DNA from: Pontederia crassipes
Lineage: Eukaryota > Streptophyta > Magnoliopsida > Commelinales > Pontederiaceae
DNA: 64,000 nucleotides
NCBI GenBank assembly: GCA_030549335.1
Contig: CM060193.1
Span: 61,161,146-61,225,145, forward strand
Direction of reading: 5' to 3'
How positions within the stretch are numbered: the stretch's first letter is position 1; every line of letters starts with the position of its first letter. The position numbers and the translations under genes are program-made. The notes beneath the pieces were generated by a model. That model ran no database searches, was not told where the DNA came from, and saw only the letters and a program-made list of their open reading frames with translations. Below, in pieces: positions 1 through 13,056 of this stretch.

Positions 1-381
1 TTCAAAAGATGAAGGTGACCTTAATTCTCATGTCCATTCTCAGAGTTCAGGCTTCAGTCTTCAGCAGTTCATCCGTCGGGACTAGGTTAAGTCGGTTCAA
101 CACTTCAAGACTTCAGCTGATCCGTTCGACTCCTTCACTCTTAGTTCAACGATTCAGTTCAGTTAAGATAGATTTGATTCGGTCGGAGTCATCCGGTCCA
201 AAAATGTGAACCCTAAACCAATCAAGTTCACCTCGTCTCAGGTCGGGTTCGATCCGACCGTGAATCTAAATAGATCCAATCATAGATGAGTCAGTTCTGT
301 AATGATCGGCTCTCTCATCATTAAAAAATTTCAAAACGAAATGATAATAAAAAAAGAGTTGGAACGAACATAAACTCTTGA
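1..381. other. Unassigned sequence left of the gypsy element
   Basis: No coding signal or recognisable repeat was found. The stretch is rich in GTTCA, TTCAG and GGTCGG-like motifs. It may be diverged LTR sequence, because the left LTR of the adjoining element is truncated here, but I could not align it to the right LTR. Confidence 0.3.
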
Positions 382-898
382 GCATGCTTGAGCATACACC
401 TTCCCTTTTATGAGCATCCTAGTAACACATGGTATAGAGACACATCTAACTTCCCACTTAATTAAAGTTGAGATCGCATAGGATAACGAACATCAAGAAC
501 CTCATAGTAATGTAAAAGAGCTCGAGGATAGCGGCACATGACTTACAAGACACTACAGCTTTCCGCTCTTTATTTCTTTAATAGTTATTTCAATATTGTA
601 TTCCAAAGACATCTGAATTTCCGCTTTTAACCTTGATTCTATAGATATTTGCTTGAGCTATTTGAATTATCTGCATTTCCTTTTTTTCTTGAAATATTTC
701 TTTAAATGTGACACCTTATGATTCCAAAATGATATTTCTTCGGCAAACTCCTTTCATTTGTTCATTTCTCTATTAATTCTATTGCCACTTGTGTCATATG
801 TTGACCGGTCAAAGTCAAAGAAGTAGTAGGCAGTGTAGCGTTCCCTTGGTCAATCTGACTACCAGCGTGGCAGGAGAGCTGATTTTGGAGGCGTTACA
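382..898 (+). repeat. 5' LTR remnant of the gypsy element
   Basis: This segment matches the right LTR at about 7961-8832. Shared landmarks are the GAGCATACACCTTCCC stretch, the GGATAACGAACA stretch, GAGCTCGAGGATAGCGG, and the terminal GGCGTTACA. Relative to the right copy it lacks the part before 7961 and about 360 bp corresponding to 8092-8450; the break near 520 lies at a short AG microhomology. The LTR end at 898 is set by the CA terminus just before the primer binding site. Confidence 0.8.
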
Positions 899-899
899 G

Positions 900-914
900 T
901 TTGATATCAGAGCC
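900..914 (+). other. Primer binding site, initiator tRNA-Met type
   Basis: GATATCAGAGCC directly follows the left LTR end. It differs by one base from the plant tRNA-iMet primer site core GGTATCAGAGCC. Position and sequence together fix the LTR/internal border. Confidence 0.75.
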
Positions 915-1138
915 TAAGTTCTTGGCTCCCACTGTTCATAAGTAGAGTATAGACCAGTATTATCATTGTTCATAGTAGAGTATAGGTCATTGTATCGTCT
1001 TCATTGTCTATTATGCCTCATGGTCATGGTAAAGTCATGTGCAAGCTTGTTGAGCAACTGCGACTCCACTCCTCAAGTAAGTATTGAGTAAATTTTCACA
1101 TATGGATTATATTTTATTGAGATGACTTGTTCTTATAG

Positions 1139-2830
1139 ATGCCTCCCCGACGCATTACTTCTAGAGTTGTTCATGGAGGGAAGAGGATAATGTACGTGGT
1201 AGAATCACATATGCACACTCCCTCTACTCAAGCTCAAGAACCAAGGCCGGCTCGCAGCCAGAGCCGTGGGCGAGGACATGGATGCGACATTCCACCTCCT
1301 GCATCACCAATAGCTAAACAAGAACCCACACTAGTAGAAAGTATGGGAAGTAATGTACCATTGCTGCGTCTCCCACGTGTGAACGAACCCCTCTCTAGAG
1401 TCTAGAGGACGACTCACCTGAACTGGAGTCAGGGGATGAAGTATCTAGTTCAATTAAACCCAACATTCGATTGGAGGAAAGGCCCACCTACTGCATCGAG
1501 TGCGGATAGCATGGGCACTACTTTTGGGATTGCCTATTTTTCTACGATGACTATTTTTCTTGAAAAAGACTACCTAATTCCCAGTTTTCATTAGATGTTT
1601 AATTTTTCTTTTGAAATAAGACCTCATTATGATGGATTTATCATTGTTTGAGGCACATTTGTTCATTGGTTTGGCAACGACAATAAAGGAATAAAAGTTA
1701 TTTTGATTTAAATAACATTTTCATTATAGATTATCATCAATTGTGCTGCCTCTCATAGATCCCTCCTCCAAGCAAGATGCAACAGCCAATTGACGAGGCC
1801 GAAGGCCGTAATGATGAAGGGGTCCAGAATCCCCCACCTCAGTCGGGAGAACGACAGCTTCCTCCCCCGTGCACCATACAAGAATTCTGAAGGTTGAGGC
1901 CGCCTACCTATAGCGGCGAAGGAGATATAGATGTGGCCGAGCAGTGGATTAATACCATGGAGGACAAATTCGAACTTCTAGACTGCCCGGACCACAGGCA
2001 AGTGATATTCACCACTGACATCCTCACCAAGGATGCGAAGGACTGGTGGAAGGTGACCAAGGCAACTGAGTTCACGAGCGTTAGGGCGATACCATGGGTA
2101 GACTTCTGACGGTTGTTTGAAGTCTGCTTCTTTCCTGCCTTACAGAGGAGGTTAAAAGCAGCAAGAGTTCCTGAATCTGAACCAGGGGACAATGACTGTG
2201 TCCCAGTACCACACTAAGTATGTTCGTCTCCTGAAGTATTCGAAGTTGAATATGGACGAACAAGAGAAGACCAACCATTTTGTCGACGGTTTGAACCCGA
2301 GCCTGAGAGCTGGAAAATTGCAAACTTTTGACTGAAGCAGCCCAGCTGGCCATTATGACGGAAAAGGATCAGCAGGAACTACAACGCACCATAAAGGGGT
2401 AACTGGAAGTGGGACAGGGTCCCAACAACAACAGTTCAGAAGGAACGACCACCACCACCAGCGGCGGGACCAGCGACGAGACCGTCCTCGACAATACCCT
2501 TCCCCACAACAGTATGATTGGCCCCACTATGAGCAACCGCCCCGATTGCCGCTACCACCACCACATTAGCCTCAGCAAGCACCACCACAACAGCAACCTC
2601 AACAGAGGCAATCCCAACAGTCGGCAAGGAGACCGGCACAACAGAGGCGCAAGCAACCCAGGGTTCCTCAAGCGCAACCCGTGCAAAGTGAGAAGGTCTT
2701 ATGTAACACTTGCGGCAGGACTCATGCTGGAGAATGTCGCATGAAGACCGGTGCCTATTTTTACTATGACGTGGTGGGCCACATCTCCATTGATTGTCCG
2801 CGGCGCAAGCCCCTAGTGCAAGGAAGACTC
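1139..2830 (+). pseudogene. gag of the gypsy element, broken
   Basis: The start at 1139 gives MPPRR, a common opening of plant gypsy gag. A retrotransposon-gag core follows at 1894-2109 with YSGEGDIDVAEQWI and a DWW motif. A CX2CX4HX4C-like knuckle at about 1489-1533 carries an internal stop. A second cysteine-rich region at about 2703-2800 begins CNTCGRTHAGEC, but its last knuckle has lost two cysteines (YFYYDVVGH in place of the usual CYNCG...GH). A glutamine- and arginine-rich linker lies between. Several stops and frame changes interrupt it. Confidence 0.8.
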
Positions 2831-2879
2831 TTCAACCTAGAAGAGGATGCTTCGTAGAATGACGCTGACGTCATTCTAG

Positions 2880-3310
2880 GTACGCTCTGTATTGCCAAAC
2901 TACCTACTACAATCTTATTTGATTCTGGAGCCACTCATTCTTTCATATCAGAAGAGTGTGCTGTAACCTTAGGGATATCTGCTATGAACCTAGAACCTAG
3001 CATGACAATTCTTATTCCCACAAGGAACACTACGGACTACCAGATACCTACCTGAGGTATCGGTAGAAATTGATAAAAAGAATTTTCCTATCGACTTGAT
3101 CATAATACTTATGAGGGATTATGACATCATACTGGGTATGAACTGGCTGACTCGCCATGATGCTTCCATATTGTGCAAGCAAAAGAATGTAGTTATAGGA
3201 GCAAATGTTAAAGAAAGAGTCACAGTTAGAGGTATACACCGAAAAGAACCAAAGATTATGGTATCGACAATGAATGCTCAGAAACTTCTTAAGCAAGGTT
3301 GTAGATAATT
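2880..3310 (+). pseudogene. Retropepsin-like protease of the gypsy element, broken
   Basis: The catalytic motif is present as LFDSGATHSFIS near 2918, the usual D-S/T-G form in gypsy proteases. A downstream segment at about 3115-3150 reads DIILGMNWL, the conserved C-terminal flap region (IILGMDWL in relatives). The two parts are in different frames, so the domain is not continuous. Confidence 0.75.
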
Positions 3311-3330
3311 TCTGACGAGCATGACAAAAG

Positions 3331-5622
3331 GTGAAGCTTCTATCAAGACTCCACAAAGACATAGACATCGTGAAGGAATTTCCAGACGTATTCTCGAAAG
3401 ATGTTAGCGGTCTACCGCCGAAAAGAGACATTGATTTCCACATCGAGCTGGCATCAGGCACAGCTCCAATTTCCAAGACCCCATACCGCATGGCTCCTAC
3501 AGAGATGAAAGAGCTCAAGACCCAAATATAAGAGCTATTGGACAAGGATTTCGTCAGGCCCAGTGTATCGCCATGGGGCGCTCCGGTCCTTATTGTAAAA
3601 AAGAAAGACGGTTCCATGAGGTTATGTATAGACTACCGGATGCTCAACAAGGTCATGATAAAGTGTTGGGTCAAAGTTTAATGACATATAAAATTATATT
3701 TTGATGAAACAAACCTCAAAAGATTAAAGTTAAAATGCAAAAAAAGTTTAAGAAAAAGAGATAACTTTATACACGAATTTTGATTACATAATTGACTATG
3801 ATATAATTATATTTTAGAAGAATGATACACATCAAAGTTGTAGAGAATTATGTTAGCTTTCCATAGACTCCAAGATCATCTAATTTGAATATCTGTGCAG
3901 AAAATTGTGATAAAAATAGTGCAGATGTGCGGTTGACCGGCCTCACAGTCAAATGAACAGTATCGGTCAAATTTAAAGGAGGAATTTATGGAGCAAATTT
4001 TAGATGAATTTCTCACACACTGAAGGCTATAAAAGGAGTGTCAAAGCCAAAGGAAAATGTACACATTTACTCATTGAAGAAAAACTTCAAGTTATCAAAG
4101 AAATATTATTTCTTGAAGTTTTCAATTCATAGTTTTCTCTTCTTTTTCTCTTCTCTTCTTATGATCATAGAATTGTAAAAGAGAGAAACACTTTTGTTCA
4201 AAAAAAATTGAGAGAGCTCCTGTGTAAAAGACGTTCAAAATCTTACCACTTGAGCGAGAGAAATAGATTAGCTTCATTGAAGAAGATGTGTGCATTACCT
4301 CTCGAAGCGGAAAAAAGGCGGTGATGTAAAGGGCTTTCTTCCTTGCCCCATTTGGAACAAAGGAAGGGATTAGTCGAATCTCTGACGGTCTCGAGGTCCA
4401 GAAGTCGGAGCGGGGACGTAGGCCAAGGTGTGGCCGAACCTCATCAACAACCATCGTGCATTTGCATTTGATTCTCTCTCTCCCCCTCTCACATTGAGTT
4501 TGATATGATTTGAATTGCTTTATTTTAAAAGTTTTAAAGAATTAGTTTTGTGCTTCCGCAACATATTTTTGTGAAATCGACATTTTCGATTGAACACCAA
4601 TTCACCCCCCTCTTGGTGCCCTTTGGGATCCTACATAAAAAACAAGTACCCCCTTCTTCGCATTGATGTCTTATTCGATCAGCTCTCCAATGTCAAAGTA
4701 TTCTCCAAGATTGATCTACGGAGCGGTTATCATCAGTTCAGAATAGAAGAGGAAGATATCCCAAAGATGGCTTTCAGATCATGGTATGGGTATTACGAAT
4801 TTCTGGTTATACCGTTTGGATTGACTAATGCTCCAACAGCATTTATGTACCTGATGAACTGGACGTTCAATGAACACCTCGACAAGTTCGTGATCATCTT
4901 CGTGGATGACATCCTCATTTATTCATCCAGTGTGGAACAACACAAGGAATATCTGAGGATTGTTTTAGAGACGTTGCGAGAGAAGAAGCTATATGTGAAG
5001 TTCTCCAAATGTGAATTTTGGATGGATCAGATGATGTTCCTTGGACATATTGTTTTCTAAAGATGGGATTTCAGTGGACCCGGCCAAGGTCGAGGCAGTG
5101 TCAAATTGGACACAGCCGAAGAATGTTTCAAAGATCAGAAGTTTTCTCGGTAGTATTATTGAAGATTCATTAAGGAATTTTTCAAGTTGACACTACCGTT
5201 GACCAAGCTCACAAGGAAAGGCAAAAAATTTACAGTGATGAGGAAGGCTTCCAGGAGCTGAAGAAGCGGCTGACTTCAACACCTGGTGGGTATGTAATTT
5301 ACAGTGATGCTAGCGGCATAGGATTGTGATGTCTCTTAAAGCAACACGGAAAGGTGGTAGCTTATGCATCGAGACAACTGAAAAAACATGAGGTCAATTA
5401 CCCTACTCATGACATCAACTGTAGTATTTGCTTTCAAGCTATCTGTATGGAGAACAGTTTGTAGTGTACACAGACCATAAAAGTTTGAAGTATGTGTTCA
5501 CACAGATAGATCTGAACATACGTCATAGACGATGGATGGGGTTCCTGAAGGATTACGAGTTTGCTATAAATTACCATCCCGGCAAGGCGAACTCAGTAGC
5601 CGATGCTCTAAGTCGGAAGTGA
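3331..5622 (+). pseudogene. Reverse transcriptase and RNase H of the gypsy element, split by an insertion
   Basis: The N-terminal RT part at 3331-3658 includes the PYRMAP and VKKKDGS motifs, with a stop near 3529. The RT resumes at 4636 after a 972-bp insertion and carries FVDDILIY, the YxDD-box equivalent with both aspartates, at about 4900-4923. The connection region has frameshifts at about 5060 and 5160-5290. RNase H motifs follow: YSDASG near 5300, YTDHKSL near 5470, and the HPGKAN...ADALSRK tail ending at 5622. The active-site residues survive but the frame does not. Confidence 0.88.
3664..4635 (+). mobile_element. Solo LTR, probably Ty1/copia type, nested in the gypsy RT
   Basis: The segment begins TGTTGGGT and ends GGATCCTACA, so it has TG...CA ends. 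It is flanked by TAAAG at 3659-3663 and TAAAA at 4636-4640, a 5-bp target duplication with one change. Removing it rejoins the RT codons on either side in frame. A TATA-like CTATAAAAGGAG lies near 4027, as expected of an LTR promoter, and ATTCACCCCCCTCTTGGTGCC-like sequence near the right end resembles plant copia (SIRE-type) LTR ends. No internal retrotransposon sequence is present, so LTR-LTR recombination is inferred. The family is my inference; the ends and target duplication are seen directly. Confidence 0.85.
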
Positions 5623-5792
5623 GAAGGTTCAACAACTTTCATGCGTCTCCGATAATATGAGATGATGGAGGAACTCTTCAATTGGGCTCTGCAGATAACA
5701 CCTAATGGTTCACTCATGATGATGCAGCGGATCGAACCCGACCTTATTAGGAGGATCATTATGGCACAAATTGAAGACTCTGACTATAAGCC

Positions 5793-6530
5793 ATGATGAT
5801 CAAGACAAGTCTGGAAGGCAAGAATTTTAGCATCTCATCATATGGTGGCATTCGGTATCGCGATCGGCTATGTGTACTGAATAGCTCAGCGTTGCGACTA
5901 GAAGTTTTGAATGAATGCCACAAGTCTGAATTCGCAATCCATCTTGAGAGTACGAAGATGTACAAGGATGTACAACGAAGCTTCTGGTGGCCGGATATGA
6001 AGAAGGAAATCGTAGAATATGTCTCCATATGCATAGTCTGCCAACATGTGACAGTAGAGCATCAAAAACCTCAAGGTACACTAAAGAGTCTTGGGATTCC
6101 ACAGTGGAAATAGGAGGAAATCGCCATGGATTTCATCACATGATGCTATTTGAATAGTAGTGGATCGACTCACTAAATCGGCTCACTTCTTGCCCCTTAA
6201 GGTAAAGCAATCGCTTGAAACCCTAATGGATCTCTATGTACAGCAATCCCCTCAGTCATCGTGTCCGACAGAGATCCAATGTTAACTGCAACATTATGGA
6301 AGGGTCTACAAAATGCTTTCGGCACAAGGCTACGTTATAGTACATCGCTTCGTCAACAAACGGATGGACAATCAGAAATGACAAGTCCGACTCTTGAAGA
6401 TATGCTTCGGGCATGTGCCTTGGACTGGCGTGGTAATTGCGATAACCACCTTCCCCTTATTGAGTTTTCTTACAACTACAGTTACCATGCAATCATAGAG
6501 ATGTCCCCGTTTAAAATTTTGTATGACCGA
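5793..6530 (+). pseudogene. Integrase of the gypsy element, C-terminally deleted
   Basis: The zinc-binding region is visible as H...H...CIVC at about 5920-6050 with the conserved FWWPDMK motif. The catalytic core is broken: VVDRLTKSAHF near 6160 (first catalytic Asp), then a frame change, then SDRDP near 6263 and RQQTDGQSE near 6355 (second Asp and Glu regions). Similarity ends abruptly at about 6530 within the segment SPFKILYDR. The usual C-terminal GPY region and chromodomain are absent, and the sequence passes straight into LTR-like DNA. Confidence 0.85.
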
Positions 6531-8832
6531 TTCTCTCTCCCCCTCTCTCCCTCACCCCCACTCCCCCCACGACCCTTTCTCCCCACTTTCTCAACTCTCG
6601 TCGTGATCACTCCTCAAGAGAGAAGGTGCTATATGAGGGAGTGAAGAGGACTCCCTCGCACTTCTTTGGACTCCCCTCACAGTCACCCCTCTCTCTCTTG
6701 CTTTTCCCGGCGACCGGTGGACAAACAGCAGCCAGCGACGAATTGGGCAGAGCACGAGCGAACCAACGCAATTTGACGCACAGTAGCAACCTCAACGCGT
6801 TCGTGAAGGCCAAGCGTACATTTCCACCAGCCAAGGATGACCGGAGATGAACAGATCGTCGACAATGACTCCGGCGAATGCAATTCGTTCGGAAAAGGTA
6901 CCATAGACGTATGAATTCCCTAGATGAAAAAATGTAGATCAAATGTCGTACTTTTTTATTCCATTATGGTATATAGACCCATAGGAACATTTTTCATATT
7001 ATACGTGTTGAGATCCGATGACCGGAGGTCGGCCAAAATCGAAGAAGACGACCGTCGCTCTGTTCTGTGCGCTGAAATCGGTCGATCGGCTCTGAACGAA
7101 CGGTCGATCGATCTGCCTAAGACTAGGATGGCCGTAAGATCGGTCGACCGATTCTACACGATCGGTCGACCGGTCCGGCAGTGGCTGTCGAGGCCATTTG
7201 CGCAAGGTCGGTCGCTCGATCTCTGAGAACCGATCGATCGATCATGCGATAGGACACTCAATGACTGGATGACCGATTCAAAAATCGGTCGACCGGCTCG
7301 GCGTGGGAAGAATCAATCGACTAACTTACGATCGGTCGATCATCCCAATGATGCCGGTCGACCGGTCTAATAACATCGGTCGACCGGTCCCACAGGAACG
7401 ATCGACCAGTCCAGAAAAGAGGTATCACAAACCCCGATATAAAGTGACTAAAATGTCCTTGAGTGGCCGAAACTCTTGTAATCGCTTCTAAACCTGTGAC
7501 TGGTCATTTGGGGCCATGTCTAACATAGTAAAGTAAGTCACAGACCCTTCGTCCGCAGAAAGAGGATTAGACTTTACCCCCTCTCTGAATGTTGATTCCA
7601 AACCACACACATGTTAAAGAATATAAGCAAAGTAAAGATAAAAGAATGTGATAGCTATGTGTCGCTCAGGGTACAGATCAGAGTATGGTATAGTGAGGGG
7701 CAGGTAGCTGTGTTGAGGAGACAATACACCTAGTGGTGTTAATTACCACTGTTCCTGAACCACAGGCCCTCTCCTACCTGTGCCTCCGAATAAGAGTGAC
7801 GTATTGATGCACTCTTCCCCCACGAAGGCATATATGGATTATATTGCTTTATGTCAAAGGGACATGTAGCTTAGCTGAGGAGAGAGTGAACGTACAGGTC
7901 CGCAACGACCACTGTTCCTGAGGTGCAAGTCTTCTCCTACCTGTATTTCGAAAAGGGTATGCATGAGCATACACCTTCCCTATTATGGACATCTTGACAA
8001 TATATGGTATAGAGACACATCTAGTTTCCCACTTAATTAAAGTCGAACTCGCATAGGATAACGAACAGCAGAGACCTCGTAGTAATGTAAAAGACGTAGT
8101 ACCACACATAGCATAACAAAGAATAACAGAGTATGATAATGAATGATAGAGTATGATAATGCATAACAAAGTATGGTAATAAACAGAGTAAAGTATAGTA
8201 ATGTATGGTATTGTGTAAGGTATTGTTAAAGTAAAGAACAAAGTACAAAACTATATAGAGATCAAGGTATTGGAACCAATAAATAAAGTAATTGATCAGT
8301 GATGATCTTTTATCAGTATAGACTTCATCAGATTATCATTTCTTCATCTATGACTCTATGTGTATTGAGCGTTAGCTCACGGGCATTCAATGTCCCTGCT
8401 TTGAAATTTTGCAGGTGAGAACCCTGTTTAGGGAGGTTGTGAAAAATACAGAGCTCGAGGATAGCGGCACATGACTTACAAGACACTACAGCTTTCCGCT
8501 CTGTTATTTCTTTAATAGTTATTTCAATATTGTGTTAAAAAAAACATCTGAATTTTCGCTTTTAACCTTGCTTATGTAGATATTTGCTTGAGCTATTTGA
8601 ATTATCTACATTTCTCTTTTTCTTGAACTATTCCTTTAAATGTGACACCTTATGATTTCAAAATGATATTTCTTCGGCAAACTCCTTTCATTTGTTCATT
8701 TCTCTATTAATTTTATTGTCACTTGTGTCATATGTTGACCGGTCAAAGTTAAAGAAGTAGCAAGCGATGTAGTGCTCTCTTGGTCAATCTGACTGCCAGC
8801 GTGACAGGAGGACTGATTTTGTGGGCGTTACA
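6531..8832 (+). repeat. 3' LTR remnant of the gypsy element, with palindrome array
   Basis: From about 7961 this matches the left LTR, and it ends at CA in GGGCGTTACA at 8832. The part before 7961 has no partner at the left because that LTR is truncated. Its start is uncertain: no polypurine tract or clean TG start was found, and the integrase break at 6530 suggests a deletion that removed the LTR start. An array of GGTCGACC palindromes occupies about 7020-7390, and AGTATGATAATG-like short repeats lie at about 8110-8230. Confidence 0.6.
7020..7400. repeat. Array of CGGTCGACCG palindromes in the LTR
   Basis: Five exact copies of the 10-bp palindrome CGGTCGACCG start at 7141, 7163, 7286, 7355 and 7377. 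Imperfect forms such as CGGTCGATCG surround them. The region is GC-rich against an AT-rich surrounding. Confidence 0.85.
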
Positions 8833-9230
8833 GGTTCGATTTAACGGATTCATTGGGTTGATCCGATAAGGTAAATACTCTTATCATTAGGTGCCTTTGG
8901 GTTTAGTGCTTAGTGGGCATCGATGCATCATACATTTTTGGATGGACATGAACTTGAATGTGAATTTTTTTTCTTTTTATTGTTCATAATTATTAACATT
9001 TAACTAATTCAAAATTAAAATAAATTTATGATCATAACTATAACGAAACAATTATGTTTCTAGGAAGACAATGAACAAGTTGTCTCTAATTCTGTTGTTC
9101 CTAAATTAAATGGAACCCACAAGGTAGCCCAAATGCTATTTGAATGAGGTGAAATTAATCGAAAAGACAAGAAATTGTCAATCGACCTACCAATATTCAC
9201 GATTGGGGAAAGGGAAAAAAAATCTCATGA

Positions 9231-9350
<120 letters not shown>

Positions 9351-10475
9351 GAATAGTTTACATCTCAGCAGAAAAAGGAAAATAAGAAAAAAAGGTAACG
9401 TATGGGCCGAACACCACAAGTTACTTTTTGTGGGCCGAAGCCCACAAGTTCTAAAAAGAGTCTCCTGATAGTTTAGGAGAATTCTTTTTCATATGGTATG
9501 AAAATTTTAGCTGTATTGATAATTGATAACTATAAAAAATAAATCCGAGACTGCTAGTTTTGTGATATTCTGAAATATTAATTTATTAATTAATCGTCCA
9601 AAACATTTTGGTTGGAGTAGAAATTTTTTGTATGGAAAACTCAGCCAGTAAACGTATGGACATGTTTGTTAACATAAAAAATAATAATAATTCGAGGTAA
9701 CAAAAAAGATTTATAGTGAGAGTGATATCCAAATATCTAACATCATTATTTTTCCTGTTGCGCAGATTCGGCTTATTTTTTCGGCCAAGTTATTTTATAT
9801 AATTAATTTGTCTAATTTTATAGGCTTTTTAATAGCCTATATGATGTTGTTGGTTGCTTCAGATAATTAATTAATATTCTATTCGGATCGTTACTGTGAT
9901 TTTTAGTATATAAATATGGATTGTAATATAACAACATAAAGTGTAGGTCAAAAGGGATGTGCATAAACATGAATCTCTACTAAGAAGTAATAGCAATCAA
10001 GCTAATATCGAGGATAGTCATAGTAAGATATTACTTATATATTAAAAAATAATTTAATATATAAAATTATATAAAAATTATTTTTTTTAAAAAATAAACT
10101 TGTAACGATTTACATTATAAATAATGTTAAGTAGTACTATTATTCTACTAAGATCTTCTATAAACACTTATATGTTACTTATATAATAGTAATTTAGTGA
10201 CTGAAATAATACAAATGACAATAATATGATTAATATGAAATACAATTATATTAAATAATTTTTAATATACCTTGATATTAAAATTATTTTATGAAAAAAT
10301 ATTTTTAAAATTTTAATTATAACCAGTCATCTTTCTCTTAATATTTTTTTTAAAATTTATGTTGCACTTGAAGAAAAATAAAAAAAATAACTATTATAAT
10401 CCTATTGATCATAAAAAAAATGATCTCAAATTTGAAATCGAGATCGTGGGATCTCAAGAATCCAGAACGTGATTT

Positions 10476-10499
10476 TATTTATCACTTAAGTGATAAATA
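10476..10499. repeat. Perfect 24-bp palindrome
   Basis: The two halves of TATTTATCACTT / AAGTGATAAATA are exact reverse complements, centred between 10487 and 10488. The core CACTTAAGTG recurs about 40 bp downstream. Confidence 0.8.
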
Positions 10500-11674
10500 T
10501 TCCAATAAAGACATATTGACAATCACTTAAGTGAATCTTACGATATTAAAAAAATGTATGTATTTGAAATTTGATAGAAGTTCAACTGCTTTGTGTTGAT
10601 TTAAATTTTGAGAAAGAGATTAATATTGCTGATGAATTGTGCTTTGAATTTAAAATTTATTTTCTACTATATATACAGTAGTATTATTTATCATATGAGC
10701 ATAACATATGATTATTATTGAAAAAAACAAAAGAAGCTATCTTGCTCGGAGGTGAGGATAATCCAAGAGTTTAACACCATTAATTATATATTTTGAAGTT
10801 ATAAACTTAAATCTCGACCCTCATTTTTTTCATCTTCCCCTCTCTACATTGTCCTTCTTATCCTTTCACGTTTTTTTAATGGCATGTATACAAATAATTC
10901 TGAAGCTTATCACGAAAAGGAGGTATGCTTCATTTGTTATCATTTTTTCCCAAAAATTTAGAAATCTCCGTGCTAAATAAAAAAAAAGATAAATAACAAA
11001 TCACTAATACAAAATTTGTGACTGACTCATGGTTAGAATCTTGATACTAAGAAATAGTTTCACAAGGATAAAATATAAAAATTATATATATGTACTTATT
11101 CTTTTCATTTATCAACACACATTTTAAATTTATACGAATGATATCTTAATTGTAGTGTGAGTATTATAAAATGATGTCAGATCTTACCGCGATGGATCAT
11201 TCATCTAGGACGTTAAATTCTATAAAAGATTGTAACGAATTGTTATGAACTTATACGTAATTACATTTTTTATTTATCAAAATTTATTTTAAATTCATGT
11301 GAGTATAATATTTTAATTGAGACTGAAGCGTTACAAATATGCTCAGTGATAGCAGCTGCATGTCGATAATTCCGTGAATGAATATTCAATGATTAGGCCA
11401 ATGCGTCCAAAGTTGCCAGATAAGATATCTCTAGAAAATATATAAGAGTGAAATATAAGTAGTAATATTAATAATAATAACAATAACACTTAAACGCGAC
11501 ATAATTTACAAACCTTACATGCATCCAAAAAACCACAAGTAAAAAACTACGTGACGCCACAATTTTTGAACTAAACGTAGACACGAGATGTATTTAGACA
11601 TCACCATCAAACTATTTATTGTTGCTAATTATTGATTAATGATCCCACCACCTAATAATTAATTAATAATTACT

Positions 11675-13056
<1,382 letters not shown>

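Larger units (their letters stand above)
382..8832 (+). mobile_element. Decayed Ty3/gypsy LTR retrotransposon, probably chromovirus (Tekay/Del-like)
   Basis: The order is truncated left LTR, primer binding site, gag with zinc knuckle, protease, reverse transcriptase, RNase H, integrase, right LTR remnant. This is the Ty3/gypsy order (integrase last). Every reading frame has stops or frameshifts, the integrase C-terminus and any chromodomain are missing, and the left LTR has lost its 5' part and an internal stretch of about 360 bp. The element cannot make its own proteins. The clade is inferred from the gag and RT style and the tRNA-Met type primer site. A second element sits inside the RT region at 3664-4635. 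Confidence 0.9.

Noticed and set aside
3048..3617. 189-codon minus-strand open frame
   Set aside because: It is antisense to the gypsy protease/RT region and has no family features.
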